Source of the DNA: Ptychodera flava
Lineage: Eukaryota; Hemichordata; Enteropneusta; Ptychoderidae
DNA length: 64,000 nucleotides
Direction of reading: 5' to 3'
NCBI RefSeq assembly: GCF_041260155.1
Contig: NC_091928.1
Span: forward strand, 30,923,388 to 30,987,387
Part shown: piece after piece, positions 13,354-22,904 of the stretch
How positions within the stretch are numbered: position 1 is the stretch's first letter
Layout: each line of letters starts with the position of its first letter
The notes under the pieces: model-generated
The model's input: the letters and a program-made list of their open reading frames with translations, nothing else
The model's database searches: none
Told to the model about the DNA's origin: nothing
Program-made: the position numbers and the translations under genes

Positions 13354-14515
13354 ATTTCAGTTCATATCTGGTTAGGAGAAGTCGGCTCTATTCACTTATG
13401 ATATGTCATTATGTGTTTGCTCCATTTTGTGATGCTCATGGTGAGAGACAATGTAAGTATTACGAGAAAGCGAGTAAGTAGTTGAACAATTTAGTAATTA
13501 ATAAGTTGGTAAGCCTGTCAGAGAAAGTAAAAATGTCACAGAGTTTTGGATGCAGTAATTTATGTAAGTAAATGAGTGAGTGAGTGAGTGAATCAGTAAG
13601 TCAGTCAGTAAGTCGGATTTGAATACCATAGGCGATCAATACATTAAGTGGCAAGAAAATACGCAATTGTGCTGACCAAATAGGGCAAGACAGGAAACAT
13701 ACAAGAATTCTGTTCGATGAATAATCGCATAATGTGCACCACTCCATATTCACAAACAAAGATAATCGAAAAGAAATCATTCACGACATGTTATCAAATG
13801 ACTGAAATGTAAGGAACTTTATATCGCTGCATGTGTAGGATACTGTGCTGAAAACAAAGAAACAAACAAAACAACTCAACGGAATGTTCCCTTACTCTTC
13901 AATTCTTAAACAAAATATACAAACGAAAAACTATTCTAGTTGACTCCATGGCGAATTTTTATTTTCTATATAGGTAAATATTGTTTGCTGTATTTCTATG
14001 TAGGCATACTGCCCCCGGGTCACCTTTCCAGATGAAAGTTATTGACTATTTTAAATAAAGGATCTTCTTAAAATATCAATATTTACAATCAGCAAATCGC
14101 AATTACAACTATTTCTAAATATACAATATAACAAATATGTGAAAAGGTCTAACATATATTGCATCCTAAAATTACCAGCGAGCGGTAAATTACCAAGCGA
14201 GCGGTAGCCAAATATCTTGAATACAATTCCAAGCAATGTGGTTATAGCATCATCCGCACAATCATGTAAACATACATTAATACAATAGCATGCATTACCA
14301 AATACCAAAACGCGATTATCTAAGCTGACAATTATCCAGATACAGAGTCGGGTCAATCAATGTCGCAAACCCCTTGATGACCTGATTTTAGGGAAATAGC
14401 AAACAATCAAGATGTGTAATGATATTACGTATAATATAGATAATGGGTTACTGTACCATGTCGACAATGTCAGATTCTCTAATTTTTATTTCATTCCCTT
14501 CTGGATACATACGAA
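13354..14515. other. Intergenic DNA without recognisable gene
   Basis: It contains short GTGA/GTCA simple repeats (13570-13615). Small open frames here show no domain signature and no codon support. Confidence 0.5.
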
Positions 14516-14519
14516 TATA

Positions 14520-15744
14520 TGTAACCCCGGTTACGATTGTGAGTCACGTGATTAGGTCTACTGCGTGTTGTTTGAGTGTGATGACACATGTGTGGAATTT
14601 CATTGATAGCGTCTTCACCCACAATGCATTGCAATGCTCTACTGATTTTCACTGCTTGAAGACAGTATTTTGGTGTGGACGTACGTTTAGGAATTATTAT
14701 CCGTTTAACTACCAAGAAAAAATTCCAAGACAACGTGGTTGGTCTTTTACATGACTGTGCTTACAGGTATGTGTATTTGAATGCTTTGGTATTGAAAACA
14801 ATGAACTTTTAAAAGTCTCAGAGTGTGAGACACACACCCCTGAAGTGAAACGTGGAAGGACCATGTGTTTTCCCAATTAACGTGGAAAAGTTTCTAAGTT
14901 GCTATTCTGTAGTTAGTGTTATTCCAGTAGTGATTTAGAAAGTAGTGAAGTTTTATTTAACATGTTGAAATTTGGGTTTTCTGATTTTGAAGGAAATTTT
15001 CTGTGATTCTTAGTTCTTTGTTTCAATGGAATTTTTGTACAGTGTATTTGCTATCATGTTGACTTAGTCTCATCCTGAATGAGATTGTGTAAACAGGAGG
15101 AAACGCTTACATAATTGCCATTGGTCTTTTACATGACTGTGCTTACAGAGGAGATCCAGTTAATGAATTACTGATACACTGTGTTCCTATTGTGTGGCCT
15201 GATTGAGGAGCCAGCAAGGAGTGCCTGGAATTGTTCGTGTCAATCATCAACTCATTGCTACCAGGGTTGGAATACAAAATCTCCAGGGAGGATCAGCTGG
15301 GAGGACTCTGTGTGTGTGTAACGTAGTTTCCTATTGGATAGACTGTCATCGTCATAGCAACAGGACGGACATTGACCTACAACTCGAGGAGAAACCATTG
15401 TGCAGCCATATGAACAATAGCTAAGTGAATAAACCCTAGACAACAGCCATTTTAGAATTACCTGGAACTTTATTATGGTGGATGAACTTTAGATTTTGCG
15501 CCTGGAAACTATTTTCCAGTAATACTGCGATAGGTTTTAATTATTGTAGACCAGTGTTTTATTCTTTTATTATTATTATCATTAGTAGTAGAGATTTTAG
15601 TTGTAGTGAAATAAACCTTAATATAAACTGCAACGCAAATTGTACGATAATCATTCTTTCCTGGTTTGTTGATTGTGTAATATGAACTTGGGTCGGGTTT
15701 AATTTACTGGCTAAATTTAAAGTCAGTTTAATTACCCGGTTACA
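14520..15744. mobile_element. Solo LTR of an LTR retrotransposon (fossil)
   Basis: A 1225-bp unit begins TGTAACCCCGGTTAC and ends CCCGGTTACA, the usual TG...CA ends with short inverted repeats. It is flanked on both sides by TATA (14516-14519 and 15745-15748), read as a 4-bp target duplication. No internal gag or pol region is present, so it is a solo LTR left by recombination. The family is probably Ty3/gypsy-like, judged only from the TGTAAC/GTTACA ends. It contains a 28-bp direct repeat (near 14738 and 15122). Confidence 0.5.
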
Positions 15745-15748
15745 TATA

Positions 15749-16485
15749 AAAACCATGTTTTTGAAAAGGTTGTATACTCAGAAAACGTAGACTCATTGAT
15801 CATGGTAAAAATCACTTCCTATGCGGTTTTTGAATATCCATGACCTTTACACCTGCCAGAGCACAATTCACCTGCCTGGGTCTAGGTCATAGTAGGGTAT
15901 TAAAATTGCAATGGCTGGATGACAGAAGTTTCCTGACATTTCATTTTGCACAGATGGCGCATCAGACTGAGTTAAGATGCATTTAGATGTGTACATTGCA
16001 CGTGGCGGTACAATCACAAACTGATTGACGTACGTGGAAGTGGTTTCGATATTTGAATTGTTTACATTTGAATTATTATGACAAAAGGAGAAGTGGGCTA
16101 TTTTATATAGCGAAATACGAATTGGTAGCGTCACGAGAGCTTCCAACTTCAGCTGAATAACTGAAAGAAAATATTTAAATCTTTGGATACTGAATTTGTA
16201 TTTTATTTTGCCATCTTTTACCATATAGAAAGAGCTGTTAACGACATCCATTACTCACACAATATGTCCATTTTCTCATTTAGGTCAAAACATAATTCTG
16301 GAATATCCTTCTTTGTAATCGTTATGCTAACATCTCACACAATTTGGTACTGTTGTATGATTTTTATCCATGACTCCATTCAAGTGCAATTTGTACAATG
16401 CTTTTATGTTCACAATTATATGGATATTCAATAAATTTGTATATAATCACTGAGAATGATTTATGACAATAAAGTTGTTTGCTGC
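15749..16485. other. Intergenic DNA without recognisable gene
   Basis: AT-rich DNA with no convincing coding frame, repeat end or RNA gene on either strand. Confidence 0.5.
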
Positions 16486-16489
16486 AACT

Positions 16490-16624
16490 GTAACTGGGAC
16501 CCAATTACGTATTTCCAGTCACTTGCGTATCATATGTATGAGTCATCCACACGCTGACAGTCTTGCCTGAAGTACGACTCATTGAAATCCTTTTAAGTTA
16601 TTCCGACTGTGTATATCGTTCTGT
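16490..16624 (+). promoter_or_regulatory. Relic copy of the receptor-gene promoter
   Basis: Shares 'ttacgtatttcc(a/g)gtcac', 'gtcttg(c/t)ctgaagtac' and the spacing to the ATG with the blocks before genes 1 and 2, but is more diverged. It marks an older member of the array. Confidence 0.55.
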
Positions 16625-16724
16625 ATGACCATGACCATGGAAATGCTAAATGTCTCAGCTACTGAACTGGTCTACATCCTATATCTGAGTCGTCGCATTA
16701 TTGAAGCAACAGGAGTAAGCTCAG
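16625..16724 (+). pseudogene. Orphan signal-peptide exon of the receptor family
   Basis: The 100-nt open segment from ATG has the same length as the gene 2 first exon (43389-43488) and a similar protein (MLNVSATELVYILYLS and ending ATGVSS). The donor expected after TCAG reads TTGGGT instead of GTGGGT, so the family splice is lost. A GTAAGC ten bases earlier could serve as a donor, but it would change the phase. No SRCR exon follows before gene 1. Homology to gene 2 intron 1 continues weakly to about 17342. Confidence 0.6.
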
Positions 16725-17657
16725 TTGGGTTAAACTGGCAGTGGTGATGAATGGTGATGCCAGGTTAAGGTGTGAAATCGATTTTGAATCACATAGGAAA
16801 GTTTACCTAGCGATTCACGATGTGCACCTAACACTTAATAATATGTTCGTGAAAATATTATCCTTGGTGAACTTCCACTTTGCTTCAATTATTCAGTGAA
16901 CGCCTAAGGATTAATCGACGTATGATAAAACCGTAACAGTTCACGACCTTTTTAAATTTACACCAGTTACACTATACATTGCAATATAATTGTCTTTTGA
17001 ATCAATCACCCTGTGATAAATGTGTAAATGTTTGAAAAACGTGTAGCTCGCTGCCTGGATAACTGCCCAAGTTTCAAACAGGAAGTACGATGTCACTTAT
17101 TATTTTCGCTGACTCAATGTCAGTTACTAGTATTCAACAATCTTGATTTAGGCAGGCAGGTGTACACGAGATTGTACTATTCGCGACACATAGCTAGCTA
17201 TGTGGAGCTTATTGTATATCAAAATTTCGTGTATACCCGACTGCGGTGGGTTATTGCTATTATATTACGTCAACTTGTGTGTCTCTATCGTCTTATAGGT
17301 GCCCGTTTCTTGTCACTTTACCCTCCAAATGCAGAAAACTGACGTCTGAGGGTTCGAACGACGGAAACTCAGAGCCCAAGACCGAGCAATTTTATACGTT
17401 GGGATTATGTTGACAACACGCACACACAATGGTGTACTTTGTTGCAGTCTATAAAAAGCTCAGAAAGACAATATATGAACAAAGTAGTTGACGTGTCATG
17501 AATATAAAGAGTTTCAAAACATCTGAATATGTACATTCCAATCCAACTTTTCCCCACACAGAAACTGGGCAGTTTGGATTATTCATACCTATCTTAATCC
17601 TACTGTTCGTAATGTTTATGTCGTAAACACATCTATCGCACACTTTTAACACCTTTC

Positions 17658-17675
17658 CCGGGTTCTTGAACCCGG
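17658..17675. repeat. Perfect 8-bp-stem hairpin
   Basis: CCGGGTTC-TT-GAACCCGG. It lies at the edge of the scrambled Penelope-like region; its role is unknown. Confidence 0.6.
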
Positions 17676-18023
17676 TTGGTCAAAATTGGCTGTTCTGGCC
17701 TTTTTGATAACCCCTCTTGAAATGCTTGGATAGTTGACTTGGAAAACAATTAAAATTAAAAGTTTCATTGTAAAAAGTGTGAAAGAGGCTCCCCACCTAA
17801 CTATCCAAAATGTTTTTGTGTCGAGTTTGTGTTTGATTCGTTTCAAAAATGTGTTCCTACATTCTAATCCGATTGTTTGTGTTAATAAAAATGTTTGTTT
17901 CGCCTCGGATATTTGTAGGGAAGTTTGGATTAGTGTGTACGGTAATGTATTGTTTGTGTGGGGAAAGCTTATGGCGAGACGCAGCCGGACCTATTGTGTT
18001 ACAAGTTGATAGAGTGGCCCTTT

Positions 18024-18063
18024 GACGCTTGCGTTTCGAAACCCGAGTGTGGTTTCTCATCAG
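18024..18063 (-). ncRNA. Hammerhead ribozyme core motif
   Basis: On the minus strand: CTGATGA, then stem II GAAACC/GGTTTC with a 7-nt loop, then GAAA, stem III CGC-AA-GCG, and the cleavage triplet GTC. All conserved core positions (CUGANGA, GAAA, A15.1-U16.1, C17) are present. Hammerheads with such a tiny stem III are known in Penelope-like elements and retrozymes. Stem I is not evident, because the bases flanking the core do not pair. It may therefore be inactive or need a partner strand. Confidence 0.6.
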
Positions 18064-18699
18064 TCGCAGTGTAGATTCTTTCCTTAGTTTGTGTTTGTGA
18101 AAAATTATTTTAATGCATTTTAGTGGTCTTGCTCTTCGAGTAGCGAGGCAAGTATATTAATGTTTGGGTCTCATTGTGAGTCCGTTTGGTGGTTCAGTTT
18201 GTTTGTTCTATGTTCCTTTACTTCAGTAAATTTTGTTTTGATTAGTGAGTCTTTTAGATTTTTGCCGAGGTTTGTGAATTTTTAGGCAATAAGTACCACT
18301 GCGGGGTACGGATTTTATGTTTTCTGGATCAAGATACTTACAAGTATCATGATCGATGTGTTTGTACTCGTACATTTTGTTTAGTAGTTCGTGTACTTTG
18401 TTTACTGTTTGTTCTGTGTCGTCACTGGCTGGTTGTGTATAATACTTAGTGTTGCGTAATTGCCTTTCGCATTCGTGTACGTATAATCTTTGTGTTGACA
18501 AAGACGAAAACCCGACCCTTGTCGAAGGGTTTTTATGGTAATTTGTCTACTGTTTGCAAGCTAGTTTATCACGATTCTTTGGGCACGCGACATGTTTTAT
18601 TTCCTTGTTTGAAAGGGTATCTCTAAAAGTGAGAGTTTAGCAGCTACAGATAGCTTTCAGGTTTTTGTAGTTTTTGCTGTTCGTGGAGTCCAATTTGAC

Positions 18700-19560
18700 T
18701 TTTCTTTGAATTGGTGTTGTTGCGATTGCGATTGTTTGTGTCTCATGATGTAGCGTAGTCACATTTTACGAACAGCACAAATACAAAAACCTGAAAGCTA
18801 TCTGAAGCTGCTAAACTCGCACTTCTAGAGATACCCTTTCAAACAAGGAAACAAAACATGTCGCGTGCCCAAAGAATCGCGATAAACCAGCTTGCAAACA
18901 GTAGACAAATTACACGGTGCCTTGGGGCAGCTTCTTCTACGTTGCACGTTGCACACCCTCTCAAAACCTTGTCACTCGCCTATATATTTTTATTGAGTAA
19001 ATGCGAATGTATTTTCAACAAGAGGAGACTCGCAGTCCAGTTGCTGTGATGTACTTTAAGAAAAATTAAGACGTTTACAGGAAAATTCAGTTTAGGCTAC
19101 CCTCGGCTTTTCAAGTAACCGCGAGTTACTGGTAGTGTAGCTTTCTTTGAATTGGTGTTGTTGCGATTGTTTGGTCTCATGATGTAGCGTAGTCACATTT
19201 TACGAACAGCACAAAATACAAAAACCTGAAAGCTATCTGAAGCTGCTAAACTCGCACTTCTAGAGAACTCTTTCAAACAAGGAAACAAAACATGTCGCGT
19301 GCCCAAAGAATCGCGATAAACCAGCTTGCAAACAGTAGACAAATTACACGGTGCCTTAGGGCAGCTTTCACGTTGCACACCCTCTCAAAACCTTGTCACT
19401 CACCTATATATTTTTATTGAGTAAATGCGAATGTATTTTCAAAGAGGAGACTCGCAGTCCAGTTGCTGTGATGTACTTAAGAAAAATTAAGACGTTACAG
19501 GAAAAATCAGTTGAGGCTACCCTCGGCTTTTCAAGTAACCGCGAGTTACTGGTAGTGGTA
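18700..19560 (+). repeat. Two tandem 441-bp units carrying Penelope-like 5' pieces
   Basis: Units start near 18700 and 19141 ('ctttgaattggtgttgttgcg') and run almost identically to 'cgcgagttactggtagtg'. The first about 225 bp of each is the inverted copy of 18520-18690 (shared 'aaacctgaaagctatctg', 'catgtcgcgtgcccaaag'). Three copies of the same element end thus sit as one inverted and two tandem pieces. Multiple partial, inverted or tandem copies are typical of Penelope-like insertions. Confidence 0.65.
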
Positions 19561-19629
19561 GCCTGCGGTACGGTAACTTATGCACTCAAATACGATCACG
19601 GACGTACCACGCACGTACAAATACCACGA

Positions 19630-20210
19630 TAGTAAGCTTACGATGTTGTGTGGGCCGCTGTGTGCATGTTTCATTCACAGCGTTACCGACGAACATATCA
19701 CTGCACACGGGCACGAGCTTTAATAGGCGGCTTCAAATTGTCCCTTTCCAATGAACGTTAGTGTTGTATTTGTAGTGACATGTGTGGAACCAAATAATTT
19801 GTCATGCTTTGTAAAGAGTAAGTGACATATGTGGAACCAACAAATTTGTCCGCATGCTTTGTAAAGAGTAATTTAATTCATTGCTCTCGTGTGGGGAGTT
19901 CTCAACCTGATGTAATCGCAAATCCTCAGATTTCCATCTGATATAAGTATGTACGTACACAAGAAAAGTAAACTCATGAATTTTAATAGACGGGGTGGTT
20001 AAGACCAATTTCATTCAAATTGGTCACAGCCACCCCGTCTAAGTCTGTGTGGGGAAAAGTTGTCATGATCAACTTAAGGGAAACTATTTTGGTACTTTAG
20101 TTGCCTGTGCCCCGGATCAAAACCAGGCAAAATTGCATGTACTACACTGTCATCACAAGGTAAAACATGGTTAAAGTTACTAGTTTTTTCATGTTATGAT
20201 ACCGCAGTGA
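19630..20210. other. Intergenic DNA with a large imperfect hairpin
   Basis: No gene is seen. 19988-20040 forms a 24-nt stem (AGACGGGGTGG...CCACCCCGTCT, four internal mismatches) with a loop of about 5 nt. Confidence 0.6.
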
Positions 20211-20299
20211 AATGATAGAAGTAGACAGTACTGTGTTTACCCGGTCAAAGTTTGCCCCCAATATTTCACCCTACTTTACCCACCCCGGCAAAGAGAGGC

Positions 20300-20945
20300 A
20301 AATTAGCTTTTTGGTACAGTGGAATGCGCATGCTTCACAACACAGTCAGATATCTGTACGATCAGTATCTCCTGCAGATTCAATCAAATTTGGTGCAGTG
20401 ATTTCGGAGTTATATGACAAATTACAAAACTTATCAAATATGCAAATGAGCTATTGTAATTTGACACTGCCCGATGCTTCTCAGTACAATTAGATGTCTA
20501 TCAGATCAATATTTGTAGTAGGTATCATTTAATTTGGTAAAGGAATTCGGGAGTTATAAAATTTATTAAGTATGCAAATGAGCAGATAATCGGCATGACA
20601 CTCTCAGTATGATCATAGTGTTCTGAGATTGTGTCAAGTTTCATGAATTTTTTTTGCAGTATTTCTATATATATGACGACACTGCCATTACTGTCTCCAT
20701 AGGAAACCATTATATGAGAAAAGATATTTCATAATTTCATTAATATGCAAGCCACACTTATCAAAATCTAATAAGTTTTTGCCATTAGCATATGGTACCA
20801 GTCTACTAAATCTGACTTGAATCCGTTCAGGCGTTTTTGAGTTATCGTGTAAACAGACTAACAGACAAACAGACAGACACAAATACACACATGGACAGAT
20901 AGACATCGCTACGACATCGGCTCACGTGTGTTACCACGTTGGCTA
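20300..20945 (-). mobile_element. Interspersed repeat, CACGTG-end family, copy b (minus strand)
   Basis: Read on the minus strand it starts at the CACACGTGAGC end (about 20945). It passes a GTCTGTCTGTTT tract and 'ataactcaaaaacgcctga', then the same units as 22960-23450 in inverted orientation. Its 3' limit near 20300 is uncertain. It ends about 20 bp from the gene 1 promoter block. Confidence 0.55.
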
Positions 20946-20965
20946 ACAACGACGCTATGCGCGAT

Positions 20966-21149
20966 TGATTTATAAGGCGGAGTAAAAATGCAATGTAACC
21001 TTTATCCTATTACGTATTTCCGGTCACCTGGTTAGCTTTATCGTTGACTTATTTACACATTCCTATAGTCTTGTCTGAAGTACAGCTTATTCAGTTCCTC
21101 TAACGGATTCCGGCATATGTATGTTGCTCTCAACACAACGACAAGGATA
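20966..21149 (+). promoter_or_regulatory. Gene 1 promoter and 5' UTR block
   Basis: From TGATTTATAAGG to the ATG this block is almost identical to 43224-43360 upstream of gene 2, and the similarity starts abruptly at TGATTTATAAGG. It contains a TATA-like TTTATAAGG. It also has ATTACGTATTTCCGGTCAC, which combines a bZIP-like TTACGTA and an ETS-like TTCCGG core. Conservation against older flanking DNA suggests a functional promoter. The transcription start is not determined. Confidence 0.55.
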
Positions 21150-21237
21150 ATGGAGCTGCTTAATATGTCAATCATTGAACTGATCTACATCTTTGGTCTT
21201 AATTGTCACATAATTCGAGTTACAGGAGTCAACTCAG
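21150..21237 (+). CDS. Gene 1 exon 1: signal peptide
   Basis: The ATG opens a 29-codon exon with a hydrophobic core (IIELIYIFGLNCHII) and a small-residue end (TGVNS), followed by donor GTAGGT, phase 1. The gene 2 start lies four codons further upstream; here that codon is ACG, so the internal ATG is taken. Confidence 0.7.
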
Positions 21238-22863
21238 GTAGGTTTAACTTGTCAGAAATACATGCACGACAGTTTTAATATGTGTCAGATAGTAAAATCC
21301 ATATAGAAATAGAAAAGGAACATGAGCCAAGCTTGTCTTGCGGTACAATATTGCGCTTTATTACTAATGGGCCTTTTTTATCAGATCTCAGAGCAAACTT
21401 AGAACTATATTTTGATTCAGTTTTGGTGGGTACTGCAAAACTAGGCTTAATATGAGAATAACCGTTACGAAATGTGCAAACATTGCAAATCGTTTGTCCA
21501 AAAGAGACACGCCGGCTAATGCGTGACTGCCCGAGGAGAAGAGGAAGTACACGGCGTCGTTTGTTATGTTCCATATTCGACAGTTACAATACTAAACGCA
21601 TTTCATTCAACTATACATGAAGGTCCATCACGCATTCCGAGTGCGTGTTGTTTGTCAGCATCCATGATCGGCCGCTCTGATGAGCGATCTATCCTCATGA
21701 TTGCTTTAAAAACACAGAGGATCCAAATCGTCTAATAGGGTTGATTAACGACTTTGGTCTTTACTGTTTTTTTTCGCTGTCATTTTTACTTCATGTCTTA
21801 CTTTCTCTGTTACCCTGTACAACCCTAAACTTTGTCAAATTGTCGACCTTAATCCGCCATAGGCCAGAGCTTCACCCGCTCACGTTCTTAAAGGTTCGTG
21901 GCTCGAACCGAATCGATGTAATTCTATGCGGGTACGCATATTGTCTACTCCACGATACAGAAATGCAAACATGAGTTACTAATGATGTTTGCTAGGGAAT
22001 GTGAGCTATTCGATGTCTGTAAACACTTTCATTGGATTGCATAAATAATGTATTCATTATTATAATCTAAAACAAATCATAGGTGGCCTCACATCACCGT
22101 GGTGGATCTAAACGTAAACTTTAAAAACATGCACTGTAGCTAACATTGTCAGAAAGAAACACTGGAAAAATTAAAGAACCAGTCTCTTCTCAAAAATCAT
22201 GTTGGAATACAGTATTTAGATCACCAACCAAGTCTGAACATGTGTAAACTAAATTGTTAATGTTGGCAATTGATTTCTTGCCCTGACCAGAATTCACATT
22301 TTAACAATAACGGAGCATTTTATACATATAGGCGATGAATTAACTAGCAAAATAGTCAGTATTTCAACATCCTTTAGTGAGTAGAGGAAGAAGATACGAT
22401 TGACAAACAAACCTAAAGTAATGAAATCATCAAAAGTTCAGATACTAGATGAACTGTGCACAATTGTGTATGCAACTCACAGTTCATCCTCACAGAGAGG
22501 TCGCATTCACATGGATAAATATTATCAACGTGTTCATCAGATTTCTTGCCATTTTATAATATCAAAAAATAAACAAAATACATTTAAAATAAATAGTGGA
22601 CAGTAGGTGAAGATACTTCCCACTGTTTTAAATTGTGCTTCACTGCTTTTAATGGAATAATATAGTGATTAAAGGAAGCACGCCAAGTATTGGGCCCTTT
22701 AAAACAATAAGTACTCTGCGAAAAACTTAGCTTGTAATAACATCAAACTATATAGCTTCTGAAAGTTAAGACATGTTGACTGCTATTATCTGTATTTTGA
22801 CATCCTTTTTAGCCCACGTATTCACACACGTGGGCTAATGTCATCGTGAAATCTGTCTGTTGC

Positions 22864-22904
<41 letters not shown>

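Larger units (their letters stand above)
17650..18695 (-). mobile_element. Penelope-like element fragment (N-terminal RT part), minus strand
   Basis: On the minus strand 18690-18223 encodes pieces of the Penelope-type reverse transcriptase N-terminal region: AQRIAINQLANSRQIT-type text, a DKGRV motif, HECERQL, then KYLDPENI and a KIHKPR motif equivalent to the usual LPKIHKP. It is broken and lacks the catalytic core. Downstream (18063-18024) is a hammerhead ribozyme core, a feature known from Penelope-like elements. The arrangement with the inverted copies next to it is described separately. Confidence 0.6.

Noticed and set aside
14051-14356. Minus-strand open frame with many cysteines.
   Set aside because: No domain pattern, no splice partners and no paralogue.
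17337-17375. 'gggttcgaacga' as a tRNA T-arm.
   Set aside because: No acceptor, D or anticodon arm can be drawn around it.
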